Below, one piece after another: positions 1-11,300 of a stretch of 60,737 nucleotides of DNA. Where the stretch lies: the NCBI GenBank assembly GCA_009602735.1, contig WELA01010152.1, positions 132,581 through 193,317 of the forward strand, given 5' to 3'. Every line of letters begins with the position of its first letter. Position 1 is the stretch's first letter. Source of the DNA: Mesotaenium endlicherianum (taxonomy: Eukaryota; Streptophyta; Zygnematophyceae; Zygnematales; Mesotaeniaceae). The notes beneath the pieces were generated by a model, which searched no databases, was not told where the DNA came from, and saw only the letters and a list, made by a program, of their open reading frames with translations. The translations under genes and the position numbers were made by a program.

Positions 1-19
1 GGGGGGGGGGGGGGGGGGG
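1..19. repeat. Poly-G homopolymer at window edge
   Basis: The first 19 bases are all G, followed by G-rich sequence. This is a homopolymer at the edge of the window, possibly a contig-end artefact. Confidence 0.9.
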
Positions 20-254
20 TAGTGAGAGGTTGAGTGAGGGAGCCAGAGGGGAATGGCAGTGAGGGAGTGAACGAGGTAGCTGTTGTTCTCGAGTCTGGAA
101 TAGCATACTCCTGCCTGGTGGGCTTGGCCACGTTAGCCTTTGGAGTGATTTGCTTGGTCAATGTCTAGCCGCAAAATGCGTTCAGATCTTAACCCTAAAG
201 TGCTGGCTCTAATGACAAGGGGTGTGGCGTGGTTGTGTCGCCTGGCGAGTGCAG

Positions 255-459
255 CATCTCGTGTGGGCAGAGCCTGCTGTACAACAACATCTTTCCCAAG
301 CACAAGGAGCGCATGGACCGCAAGGTGTCGGAGCTGGCGGTGCAGGTGGCCAAGCTGCAGATCCCCTCGTATCGGAGGCACTTTGACATCGTGGTGGCGT
401 GCGAAGACGACAACGACGAGGACATTGACATCCCTCTCGTGTCGATTAGGTTCCGTTGA
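255..459 (+). CDS. Exon-like block, unrecognised protein with acidic end
   Basis: The frame reads [19 protein letters not shown], then a stretch ending in [14 protein letters not shown]. It is GC-rich and protein-like, unlike the AT-rich DNA after it. Possible 3' splice sites end at 254 (gcag) and 270 (ggcag). The frame closes with TGA at 457-459, although a GT near 438 could be a donor. I do not recognise the family. A 271-codon antisense frame (133-948) and a plus-strand frame starting at 161 are shadows. It is most likely one internal or terminal exon of a gene starting left of the window. Confidence 0.4.
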
Positions 460-3400
460 TGGGAAACTAGAGGCCCCGGAGGCGAGTAGATAGTGTTGGC
501 TGTGGCTGTGATTGTTTAATGTTTGGGATTTCTTGAGATGGAAGCGGTTGAGGCCAGGGCGTGACTCACTTGAGTGCGCCCCTCTTACGAGGCTGTGTAA
601 TAATGAGCTACATGTGTGAAGGACGGAGGTCCCTTGTAAGCTTGAGTGATGGTTTTTGAAGCGCATGGTAGTTGGTGGCCACAACTGGAGTACGTCATTT
701 GCCAACGTGTTGCATTGGTTGCATGATTTATATTGTTCCCTGAAGTCTTGAGTTGCAGTATGAAATTGAAACCTACGGTCACGTATAGTTTTGGCGAGGT
801 AGTTAACAGTTTTAAGTAAAGTGCCCCTCATGTAGCATTTGTGAGGTTGCGTGGTTGCTTTACTCCATAAAACCTCAAAGTATATAGAGAAGGCGGCGTA
901 TACCCAGGAATGGCAGTTGGGAGAAAAGTGCACTTCTAGATTGGGCAACCTTGCAAGGCCCAGTCATGAAGGTGGTTGACGGCCTTGACGAGACGCAAGC
1001 ACACCCAAGATGTTGCGTTTTTCTTTCTTATACCTCATCATATAGAATAGACTCAGGAGATAGAATATGAAAATAAGTGAGAAGAAGAAAGTGGCTCAAC
1101 AATTGTCCTCCCTTTTCTCAGGATATTTCTGAATCAAAGGGCAACAATTACGCTGTCACAAACCAGCAGCAACGTGTGTGACCCATAAAACACATAAAAA
1201 TCTTGTCCCATCCACCGTCTCTCAAACCTTCCCGGGCTGCAAAAACTAGCCCCATTTGCGTCCTCTCCGTCCACTTTTTACATGATTCATTTTAAATCTC
1301 ACCCACCACAATGCAACACGTTGTGACTCTCCCTTGTGGCCCAAGGCCAATGGCTTACCATGCACTCAGGGCGTTTAGTGCACCATGAAACACGTTCTTC
1401 CAAGCGACAACACATTCAGAGTTACAATGTTTGAGAACTTCTTCTCTTTGATTCCTCTACCATCTATTATTTGCAAACGCCTTGCTTCAAACCAATATCT
1501 TTTAAGGTTCACAACCTGAAACATGTGCAATCTTGGATTTCAAATTTGACCCTGTACCACCCTAAAGAGCTGCAGCGCAGCACGATTATCGTTGTTGTGA
1601 AGGGGCGAGGCAACGAAAAAACATCTAAAAGGTCTTGCGCAGGTCAAAGTAGATGGCCGTTGGCACAGACTTGACTTCAATGGGCAAGCACCTTACAAAC
1701 GCGGGGATATATTCATGTCCTTGGACCTAAAACTTTGACTTGAAGTGGTGAAAAAAATTGTTGGGTCAAGAGTTGGCAACATTTTTGCAACTTTTGTGAT
1801 CGGCTGGTTGGACAGACTATTTTGTGCAAATGACGTTACTTTGACTCGACAGGCTTCAAACACAAGTCAAAAAACGTCCAAACAAAAGTCAAAGCAAAAT
1901 CGAACAGGCACAGCAAACGGTTGTTTTAGAAAGTGGTCAAGAGAAAAATGTCCTCGTTTCCCGTTGCCTACTTTCCTTAATTGAATCCTTGGAAATAATT
2001 CAACATAATGATTAGGTCGCCCACGTCCAACTGCGGCGTTAGGTGGTTAGTTTGGAAAGATGGCAACCTTCTTTTAGTTGCCAAATGAAGCTCCTCGCAT
2101 TGAGTAGCTCGTGAGCGCGGCGTTTGGCATGAGGCACCAACCGCCGCGCTTACTATCTTAATTGACTAATCAACCCACATACATGGGACGGCCATAGTAA
2201 AATGACATGACCTTGCCATAGTCACGCTACATGTGGACCTTTTGATCAACAAGCGTGTTCAAGCCAACCCAAAAAGTGTTAGGCGTTTGTGAGCATTCAC
2301 CTCAAAGTGTAACTTCGAAAGCAAAAGTGGTTGATGTCAATCACGTCATCATCCGCTCTGTAACATATGCATTGAAAACATTTCTTTTACGTTGAATTCC
2401 CACGTAAATTTCAAATATTACATTGCATGACACACATTTATCACGTTGCGGGCATTGCACCGCCAAACAAACTCATTATCGGATTTTTGTGAGAAGCCCG
2501 TTGTTGGCAAATAACAACATATTATGTGTTAGAGAGTCGAGAATTTGTGGCAAGGTCAATGATTGATGAAAGCGGACAATTTGTGACAGATGTAAATTCA
2601 CTGAAAGTGCGGAACGGTACGCTTTGGATCGTAGACGTGATGCCAAAAGCACTCTGCGTGGGTCCTCTAGCGCCCTCTTTGCTCCTTCTCTACGCTCTCT
2701 CAATTTTTTGCCATTGTCATTATTTTCCCACAAGACTGGTTTTAAAGTGCGTGCAAAGAAAACTTATGGTAGAACATAAGTCTTTGGCTAAAACCTCAAA
2801 TATTCAACATACCAAGTTCAATATCAATATTCTATCGGCCTATGGGATACGCACCCAAAGTTTTGAATCCAAATTTTGCACAAATTTGTAAACTTGAGGG
2901 ATGGCGTTGATCAACGGCACATACTCTTCAATAGCAGGAGTTCAGACCATGCCAGCTGGCAGGCCCCAAGCTTTATGCCAAGTGCGAGCAGCAAGGGAGG
3001 GGTTGCAAGTAGCACGGCAAGCTGCCGCGTGGGACTCCCTTGGCGGGGCTGGTGGGGCGCCAGGTATCATGTACTGCACCTAGCTCCCTGGTTAATTGCC
3101 CGGCCATTGCAGCCCGAGAGACTCAAAAGGGCACAGATGGCTCCATCTCTAGAGGGGGCTTTTTGGGTGACAAGGGCATCATTGTGCTCCTGGCTGACTC
3201 ATAATGAGGTAAGTAAATGCTCAAGGGTCGCCCTGTTCTAGCTGCCCCTGTGGTTAACTTGAAGGTTTGCGACATGAAATGTCGCAAATCGAGGTTTGAC
3301 AAGTGGTCAAATTTGATCAATTTTACATATACCACGCTTTCAATGACAAACAAACCCTTGTAAAGGCTTCTTCTTGCAAAGAAGCCTTCATTGCAGCAGG

Positions 3401-3530
3401 AAGTATCTACTACACTCAGGCGCGTAGACATTGCATGCCAAGACATAGTAACACAATCTATGTCGTTTTGATTGAATCTCATAGATCCGATACCAATAGA
3501 GATGCAAACGTGTTTGCACAGTTGCGAGCA
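460..3530. other. No supported gene
   Basis: This is AT-rich sequence with only short frames. I see no conserved domain, tRNA or long repeat. A GC-richer patch at 2940-3130 has no convincing frame. Confidence 0.5.
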
Positions 3531-4214
3531 ATGACGGAGAAAGGAGAGAGGAGCCAAGGAGGCCCGAGCGGGCTACAAAACAATGGCAAGCAGCTTAAAG
3601 GAGAGCAGCGTCACTCAACCGGTGGACAGAGCGTAGTGAGCCAACTAACTCCCGATGAGCTGGCTAGGTTATATGCGGAGTTTCTTAGCGAGTATGAGAA
3701 CGAATTGGCCGAGATGAGCAAGGCTAACGTGGCTGAGCTCAAAGCTGCGCAACAAGCTGTTCCACTACAAATGGGCAAGCTGCAAGAAGCAGTGAGCAAA
3801 CTAATGCAAACTAGGGTAGCGCGAGCTCAAGAGGGCGAGGGAGCAGGGGCGGACATACTGCAGCAGCTCAAGAGGCTTAGGCGCAAGAGCGATGTTGCAG
3901 GTATGGGACACCTATCAGAGGGCAACCGCGCCCAAATGAAGGTGATGAACGACCTCGCGAAGCTGGGCCACAACGCTCAAGACGCGTTGGACAAGGAAGA
4001 CATACAAGCAGCCCAAAGCGCGCTCACTGAAGGTTTGTCTTTGATAACTTTTTGACAAAAGCAAATTATCTCCGCGGATTTGCATACCTAACCAGACATT
4101 AATGAGGTAGTAAAGTCTATGCAGACTAAGGATGAGAGTGAGGATTGGGAGAACCGGGTCCAAAAGCAAGTGGCTAAGAGTAAGAAGAACAAAGAGGATT
4201 TAGGAATTTTCTAA
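3531..4214 (+). CDS. Two-exon coiled-coil ORF, unknown function
   Basis: The start ATG at 3531 (MTEKGERSQGG) follows a possible acceptor (ttgcacag). Exon 1 is 3531-4032 and exon 2 is 4096-4214. The 63-nt intron begins GTTTGT after GAAG and ends CCTAACCAG. The junction completes a GAC codon and keeps the frame, giving 206 aa. The protein is hydrophilic and rich in A, E, K and Q, with heptad-like stretches (for example LARLYAEFLSEYENELAEM), and ends in a Lys-rich tail. It could be a gag-like or other transposon accessory ORF, or a small host gene. No catalytic motif is visible and the family is not recognised. Confidence 0.45.
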
Positions 4215-5087
4215 ACAACTTGAGTTGCTGGAGCTACCATATGGTAGGTCACACATCTCGTTTTTGCCCTTTTGGGGCACCTAATGGCCCAGGCCCCCAC
4301 CAGAGGCAGCCTTTGCTTGCACCTGACCTGGTAGCTAATTTTTAGGAGCCTTATTGGCCACCTCAGGGGCCCTATGGCCAGCCCTAGCGCTAAGTAGCAG
4401 GTTGTTTGAGCTAATTTTAGTTCGACATTGTTAACTAGGCCTTGGCCTACACAGACATTTCTTTATTTGTTGCTATTATCTGGTGGTAAATTGTGGTTGA
4501 ATTTGATGGCCACCTAGGCCCCCTGGAATCTTTCTAAAATAATGGATATTTATTTGTTGGAAGCCGGGATGATTTATAAGTTGCTGACAGCAGCCATGAA
4601 GTTGTTGATGCAAGCTAGCATCTCACTCTTTTGAAGGAAGGAGGAGATGGGAAGAGGGAGGTGCTCCAAGAAGTGTTAACTTGGATGCAACCAGATTTTT
4701 GTACGTCTTCTTTGTAGTATATGGAGGTTGCCCAAGCATGGTAGTGATATAAGTAGTATAGAGCATCCTTTGCTTGAGTATGGAGACATATGAGTATGAA
4801 GAAAATTTGGGATTCACATGGCTGGATTTTTCCTTGGAGATGCAAGCTCTTTGGTTTTAAGCACTTTCTTTGAGGGGGGCTTGGCATAGAGGTGTTGGTG
4901 GCTAAAATGGAGTGTGTGCCCATCTTTATTTCAAATCTTCAATGAAGGTGGAGCAGATTATAAGGGTAGGCAACTGGGGACATAGCAAGCATGTGTACTT
5001 GCTAGTCTAGGAGCTTTGGCGGACATAGCACTCGCAAGCTCAAGAGGAGCTCATGAGAAGCTCAAGAGAAGGTGCACCGAGGCGTCG
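4215..5087. other. No gene; contains one GGCCACCTAGGC motif
   Basis: No coding frame is supported. The motif ggccacctaggccccctgg near 4508 recurs next to the broken end of element D near 31979, which suggests residual repeat DNA. Confidence 0.4.
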
Positions 5088-5437
5088 CACCAAGTTGAAT
5101 TCTGCTGATGCACTCTCTAGAAGACCTGACTTGCAAGAAAGAAACTTTAGTCAGCATGTTGTAGACAAAGTCCTTTGTGCACTCACTTCATTGAAAGTCA
5201 AAAAGTCAGTCATTGAACAACTTAGGAAAGCCTACCTCTCTGACCCAACATTTGAGCCCAACCCCACTAATGGTGTGTGTCCTACTAATACACTTGGGTA
5301 TAGGCTGAAGGGAGGAATCTGGGTAATCGAAACCACTTATGGACGGTTGAAGTTGGTAATTTTTAATAACTTGGACCTAAGGTCTTTATTACTGAGTCAG
5401 GCTCATGACAGTGTACTGGGTGGACATTTGGGGCAGG
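5088..5437 (+). mobile_element. Element B, left part: 5'-truncated chromovirus pol
   Basis: The sequence enters the family pol abruptly inside the RNase H end ([13 protein letters not shown]) and runs to HDSVLGGHLGQ at the start of the integrase zinc region, where element A is inserted. The frame is open from 5053 to 5445, but its first 35 bases are unrelated. About 90% of the residues seem to match copy A. There is no 5' LTR, gag or RT, so B is 5' truncated. It resumes at 14284. Confidence 0.85.
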
Positions 5438-6156
5438 TGAAATGAATCGACTTACCAAATAGGCGATTAACAATTAATAAAGATCTTTATATCAGCAAGT
5501 AATCTTTATGGTATTTCCGCTAACTAGTTAAACGGCAAAGGACAATACACTAGCAGGGAATAATACTCGTTAGTCAAATGCGAGTAAACTAGCATCAATG
5601 ATGCAAATCAGTAAACTCATACATAAGCAAGGTTAGAAGACAGTGCGTATCAATGGCTTCTCGCCTTGGATTCAGAGTTCTCTCAGTAAGCTGTACAAGA
5701 GAGTTGGCCTCGTTTCCGAATGCCGAACTCGAGAGCAATGCCTAGCATATGTACATGGAATGAGTTTACTGTTCAACGGTCAGTGCGATGGCACCGCCTA
5801 CCCGGGAGTTAACCACGTTGGTAGGACCTCGGTTAACCAAATCCACCGCCATCTCCCATCATCCCGAATAGCCATCCATCATAGGGATGTCATCTGGCTA
5901 TTCATCTAGCATATCGCACTTAGATGCATATCAAGGCAGTTCGCTGCTACCGAGTACGGAAGTCAGCTGGCTGTCAAAGAATGTGTCAGCAAGCTGACTT
6001 AAGTTGACTTCAGCCTGCTGCTTTCGGCTGAGTCATTAAACTGATAATTATGTAAAGTCCAGCAGACTGACTATTAACTAAAGTTCAGCAGGCTGAACTT
6101 AATTAACTATTATATTTAAATGAATATTATATCCACTAATATACTGATTCATTACA
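5438..6156 (-). repeat. Element A 3' LTR (left on plus strand)
   Basis: It begins TGAAATGAATCG and ends GATTCATTACA on the plus strand, that is TGTAATGAATC...GATTCATTTCA in element orientation (TG...CA). Length is 719 bp. It carries the ggctatt / cgcacttagatgcat / cggctgag allele set discussed in the findings. Confidence 0.92.
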
Positions 6157-6170
6157 ATCCCTCCAACTTA
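6157..6170 (-). other. Element A polypurine tract at 3' LTR
   Basis: On the minus strand this reads taagttggagggat directly before the LTR TG, the expected place for plus-strand DNA priming. Confidence 0.75.
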
Positions 6171-6269
6171 ACTTGTTGTCGCCTCGACAACATTAAACTG
6201 CAGAAATTTTAAATAAGGGAACTGAACCTGACCAGCCTCCCTTACTGACTGCCTCTTCAGCGTGTCACC

Positions 6270-7946
6270 TTAAGGGGTTGTTCCTGGGGCTTCAGGGTCA
6301 GGAGACGGAGATCTGGACCTAGATCTGGACAGCCCTCTAGGTCTGTCAGCTGGCCTTCTAAAGAACCCTGTTTGCTCTAAAGTTGGCCCTCGAGGAGAAC
6401 GGAGGATGGTGGCCTGCTCTTCAACCACTTGGGTGTTGATTCCCACATAGACAGGCATTCCAGTAGGATGCTGAAATACATTGGCTAGAGGTACATGCCC
6501 CTGAGCGGAGGGGGAGGCTGGCATACCTCTGGCCCACCCGCGTGTCCCTCTTCTGGCACCCCTGTCCTCTGGGGATTTCTGTCTGTGTCTGCTGCCCAGT
6601 ACAGTCAGATCAGCTTCTTCCCCTGCTTGGGCAGGTGGGCTGGGGGAGCGAGCGCGGGGTCCAGTTGTCGCCATAACGGGGATCACATTCCAAACACCTG
6701 ATCGTGGTTCTTTAGGAAGCGCCCCTGCCTGTCCCTGGGTATCCTGAGTACCTGCTGCTGATGCTTCTCCTCTGCCTTGTTCTTCTTCCTCATCCTCCTC
6801 ATCCTCCTCCTCGGAGAGAGTAGGGGTCTCGTCCACTAAGTCGTCCTGCTCCCTAGTAGACATGGAGTAGTCTACCGACCTCCCTTTCTTAGGGCGCGCT
6901 GGAGGTTGCTTGGCCTTCAGCCTACTGATATCTATCCGGCCTGCATTCTTTGCCCATTTGACAAAGGCATGCTTTCCCTTAGAGAAGTACTCTCTTCCCC
7001 TCCTCCTATGTTCCTTGGTCTCTGCATTCATATTGCTCAGGCATCCATTCAGCCTGGGGTCCCAAGGGGCAATGTGAGGTGGTAGGATGAGATAGCCGTC
7101 TAGGCCATAGTGGAAGTCATCCGGTTGGGCTCGGTCACACTCCTGCTTCTTATTTGTGACGGTCATCCACCTCCAGTCTGTTGGCTGCTGGTAGTACTGG
7201 GGTCCGTGCTCAGCCTTCCTCAGTTTACACGGGAACCAGTGGGGAGAGAACATCTGCTGTCCTGCTTCCCTGGCCAAGTACTCCCAGCTCCTTCTCTCAA
7301 CTTCATTGTAAGCTGGCAGGAGTGTGAGGTAGAATACCGTATCCTTAAAGCTATCGGGCCGCATGCTCACCATCCGGATGAGTCTCTTATCTCCCACTAT
7401 TCCCGATATGGGGACCGGCTTGTCCTCTGAATCATCTGCGAGATACCGGGCCTGCTCTGCTGTATAGCCCACCATCTTAGCATAATCTTCGTAAAGGACC
7501 ACGCCGGTGTGTGTCTCGATGTACCTGTCCAGTGCTGTAGCTCCTTCCTTCTGTAGCAGTGTTGTCTGTTCCAGCCTGTTGATCTCCTGGGCTGCCAGCA
7601 ATGCTTCCTTCAGGTTATCGAAGTTTTGGCCACCCACCACAGTATACCTGTAAGTGGCCAAGCTCTTCTGTCTGTCCGCTTCAATCTTTTTTCTTTTCTC
7701 CTCTTCTGCCGCTGCCGCTTCTTCTTGCTGTTTCTTCTGTCTCTCCTCCTCAGCCTTCCTGAGGTTTTCCGCTTCCTGATCCTTCTTCCTCTGTGCCTCT
7801 TCTGCCGCCTCTTGTTGCTTGCGGACCCTTTCTTGTTCTCTCCTGGTGAGGGACGTCGCCGCCAGCTCCTTCTGGTATTGCTCCATTGTCCTCCTGGCTT
7901 CTTCTGCCTTGCGCTTTCTGTCCTCCTTTTGTGTGGTGGGCGCCAT
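6270..7946 (-). CDS. Element A ORF3: unknown coiled-coil/RS-rich protein
   Basis: This intact 558-aa ORF lies between pol and the 3' LTR. The ATG at 7946 (MAPTTQKEDRKRK) follows a spliced-type acceptor by one base, which fixes the start. About residues 5-90 are Lys/Glu/Arg/Gln-rich coiled coil. About 95-340 form a region I do not recognise (YTVVGGQNFDNLKEAL, RSWEYLAREAG, DWRWM). A basic RPKKGR patch is followed by an acidic run (SEEEDEEDEEEE). The tail is RS/SP-rich (LSRSRSRSPSPD). There is no signal peptide, membrane segment or CCHC knuckle, so an envelope role is not supported. A nuclear or RNA-binding accessory role is a guess. A2, E and B carry the same ORF at the same position. Confidence 0.85.
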   Translation of the reverse strand: MAPTTQKEDRKRKAEEARRTMEQYQKELAATSLTRREQERVRKQQEAAEEAQRKKDQEAENLRKAEEERQKKQQEEAAAAEEEKRKKIEADRQKSLATYRYTVVGGQNFDNLKEALLAAQEINRLEQTTLLQKEGATALDRYIETHTGVVLYEDYAKMVGYTAEQARYLADDSEDKPVPISGIVGDKRLIRMVSMRPDSFKDTVFYLTLLPAYNEVERRSWEYLAREAGQQMFSPHWFPCKLRKAEHGPQYYQQPTDWRWMTVTNKKQECDRAQPDDFHYGLDGYLILPPHIAPWDPRLNGCLSNMNAETKEHRRRGREYFSKGKHAFVKWAKNAGRIDISRLKAKQPPARPKKGRSVDYSMSTREQDDLVDETPTLSEEEDEEDEEEEQGRGEASAAGTQDTQGQAGALPKEPRSGVWNVIPVMATTGPRARSPSPPAQAGEEADLTVLGSRHRQKSPEDRGARRGTRGWARGMPASPSAQGHVPLANVFQHPTGMPVYVGINTQVVEEQATILRSPRGPTLEQTGFFRRPADRPRGLSRSRSRSPSPDPEAPGTTP

Positions 7947-7947
7947 C

Positions 7948-8050
7948 CTGCACATGTAACCAGGGCACAAGTTAGTAGGATATGGACCTTTGTCATAGGG
8001 ATTGCAGGAAGTATGTTAGTATTTAGTATAGTGGCTTCGCTGCTGTTTAC
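7948..8050 (-). promoter_or_regulatory. Putative intron immediately before ORF3 in A
   Basis: The donor is TGTAAG|GTAAAC at 8050-8049. A perfect TACTAAC branch-point box lies at 7977-7971. The acceptor CAG ends at 7948, and one G then separates it from the ORF3 ATG. Length is 103 nt. The same arrangement occurs in A2 (24563-24461), E (39251-39356) and, more diverged, B (15823-15883). Confidence 0.65.
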
Positions 8051-8147
8051 CTTACAGGATGATTGCTAAAAGTTGACGTAGTTGCGATGCGCTACACATA
8101 AACGTATGAGTGTGTTTTTATCGCTCTCGCTCACTAACTGTCATAGA

Positions 8148-8166
8148 TTTTCCCCTCCAACTTAAA
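8148..8166 (-). other. Internal polypurine tract between pol and ORF3
   Basis: On the minus strand this reads ttaagttggaggggaaaa. It repeats the core taagttggaggg of the tract at the 3' LTR and lies between the end of pol and ORF3. Confidence 0.6.
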
Positions 8167-8356
8167 TGGAGACAGGACCGCCTGTCACCTTCCCGTGCAA
8201 CTGAAATGACAGTTATGGAGGGACTCCAGCGGCCCGAAGGTGGAACCGTGTCAACGCCCCTTTGGCATTGGTCAAGTGGTCCTTAAACTCCCAAGTGTCC
8301 CCAGAGGCATCGTAACCCTTCCAACGAATGAGGTATTTCATGACATACTTAGACGA

Positions 8357-11300
8357 TCAACGGACCGAGCGAGCGTCTAAAATCTCATCGACTTCATATT
8401 CCTCAGGGTCGCCGTCCCGGACAGCGGGGACAGGTCCCGGTTGGACAGGGAACGGACCTGTGAACATTGTATCACCTTTGATGTACGGTTCCAGGAAGGA
8501 GACATTAAAGACCGGGTGCCCCTTGTATTCAGCTGACATGTTCAGTTTGTAAGCATTCTGACCGACACGACGGACCACCGAATATGGACCGACCCAGACA
8601 GGGCCAAGCTTTTTCTTGACCACACCAGGGAGGTACAGGTGCTGAGAATGCAGTTTGACTAAATCCCCCTTGGAAAATGTCAGTTCCCGACGGTGTTGAT
8701 TAGCGTATTTTTGTTGGTTTTCTTGGGCCGTGTGCAAGTTTCGTTGGACTTCTGACAGGGTGTCAGCAAACTCCTGAGTTAACTGGAGGGAGACCGGGTT
8801 GTCAATCCCTTCAGGGTGAGTTAAAGATTCCCCTAGCACATCTAGAGGAGACTTAGGGACTCTACCCAGGCTGAGTTCAAAAGGAGTTTTGCCCGTTGAC
8901 GCGTGCACCGCACTGTTGACCGCAAACTGAATTTGAGGCAACAGGTCATCCCAATTATCTTGTTTTTGGTTAATATATGCTCTCAGCACCTCCTGCAGAA
9001 CTCGGTTAGTTCTTTCAGTCTGCCCATCAGTCTGAGGGTGGTTTGCTGTGCTGAGCAGCTGTTTGACTCCCATTAACCCCATTAAAGCTCTCCAGAACTT
9101 AGAGGTGAATTTTGAGTCTCTGTCTGAGATGATATTAGAAGGGAGCCCATGTTGGCATACTACATGGTTGTAAAACTGTCTCGCTGTTTCGAGTGCAGTC
9201 ACTTTGACAGTTGTGGGGATAAAAATGACCATTTTTGTCAGTTTATCCACGACTACCAGTATTGAATCATGCCCGTTGGCAGTTCTTGGTAGTGAGACCA
9301 CCCAGTCCATGGATATAGTTTCCCAGCGTCCCGCTGGGATGGGTAGCGGTTGCAAGAGACCTCCGGGTGGTGTGTGCCGAGACTTATTTCTCTGACACTG
9401 GTCACAGGACTTGACATATTTCAAGACCTCCCGGGGTAACCCCTCCCAATGATAATGTTTTGCCAGTTTGCCAACAGTTTTGGCCTGCCCCAAATGTCCA
9501 CCCAGGAGACTGTCATGAGCTTGACTCAGTAAGAGAGACCTTATTTCCAAGTTATTAGGAATGACCAGCTTCAGCCTGCCTGAAGTGGTTTCAGTCACCC
9601 AGACCCCTCCCTTGAGCTTATACCCGAGTGCAGTAGCACGACACACACCAGTAGTGGGGCTGGGCTCAAATGTTGGGTCAGAAAGGTAGGCTTTCCTAAG
9701 TTGTTCAAGGAAGGACTTTTTCACCTTTAGTGAAGTGAGTGCACACAGGACTTTATCTACAGCATGCTGACTAAAGTTCCTTTCTTGCAAGTCAGGTCTT
9801 CTAGAGAGTGCATCAGCAGGATTCAACTTCCCTGGTTTGTAGTCGATCTGGACTTGGAACTGCTCCAGCATCTGGCTCCAGCGGTTCTCCCTCCTCGACA
9901 GCTTGGACTTCTTCTGAAAGTGGGTCAGAGCTAGATGATCTGTAATCACCTTAAAAGCTTTACCATGTAAGTATGCTCTCCACTGTTTGAGTACATGAAT
10001 GATAGCTAGCAGCTCTTTATCATGCACTGAGTAATTAATCTCCGCTGGATTAAATTTCATAGACTCATACAACACAGGATGCCACTCCTGCCGTACCTTA
10101 CCATCCTTTGTGGTTTTGTCAGCAGGCTGCAACAAAATAGCACCCATGGCAAAATCAGAGGCATCAGTAACCACCTGCACCGGTTTGCTGGGGTCATACA
10201 CGGCTAGCACTGGGGCAGAACAAAGGGCATCTTTAAGGGTCTGGAAGGCAGCCTGCTGCTCTTCCCCCCACACATACCCGATGTCTTTCTTAGTAAGGTC
10301 AGTCAGTTTACTGGCCTTTGTGGAATAATTCTCAATAAATCTCCTATAGTAGTTAGCCAACCCGAGGAAGGATCTAACTTCAGAGACAGACTGTGGTACT
10401 GGCCAGTCCCTTATGGTCTGGACTTTCTTAGGATCCACACTGATGCCCTCTTTACTGACAACGTGGCCTAAGAATTCAATACTTTCCTTAAAGAAATCAC
10501 ACTTGCTCATTTTAGCATACAAGTGATTTTTCCGCAGAGTGTCCAGCACTTTCTTTAAGTGTTCAGTGTGCTGAGCTTCATCTTTAGAGAAAATTAAAAT
10601 ATCATCCAGGAAAACTTGCACAAACTTATCCAAATAAGGTCTGAAAATGTCATTCATAGCACCCATAAAGGTAGCAGGAGCATTAGTCAGTCCAAATGGC
10701 ATCACGTTGAACTCATAGTGTCCATAACGTGTGCGGAAAGCAGTCTTGTGTTCATCCCCCTCAGCAATTCTGATTTGATGATAACCACTCTTGAGATCTA
10801 TCTTACTGAACACCTTAGCGCCAGACAGGGTATCAAGCAAGTCCTCGATTCTGGGTAAAGCATACTTGTTCTTTACTGTAATTCTGTTCAGGGCTCTGTA
10901 ATCCACACACATCCGCATACTGCCATCCTTTTTCTTAACAAATAGGATAGGTGCGCCGTACGGTGATTTACTGGGAGAAATGTAACCATTTTCCTCCAGC
11001 TCTGCAATCTGTGTTTTCAACTCCTCGCTCTCCAAATAAGACAAGCCATAAGTGCGTTGCCAGGGTGGCTGGCTACCAGGTAATAGATCAATCCTATGAT
11101 CTACTTCCCTTTTAGGGGGTAGTCCTGGAGGCATGTTAAACACATCAGTGTACTGAGCAACAATTTTTGCAGCAGTAGGGTGCTCCGGAGGGCTTACCTT
11201 TTTCTCAACCACTTCTTCAGGTTGAGGAGGTACCTCTCTTAGCAGCAGACAGAACATTCTGTCTTCCTTCTGGTTCCAGCTTTTGACGAACTCCATTGCA

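Noticed and set aside
133..948. 271-codon minus-strand frame
   Set aside because: Non-ATG start and low-complexity composition; antisense to a better exon candidate.
5643..5909. 88-codon frame inside the LTRs (also 22127, 30231 and 41401)
   Set aside because: It recurs only because the LTR recurs, starts at a non-ATG codon, runs antisense to the element, and shows no domain.
6270..7946. ORF3 as an envelope gene
   Set aside because: The position fits, but there is no signal peptide, membrane anchor or cysteine-rich ectodomain.
7626..8069. Hydrophobic 147-codon plus-strand frame opposite ORF3 (also 24139)
   Set aside because: Leu/Phe richness is the antisense of Lys/Glu/Arg coiled-coil codons; not a membrane protein.
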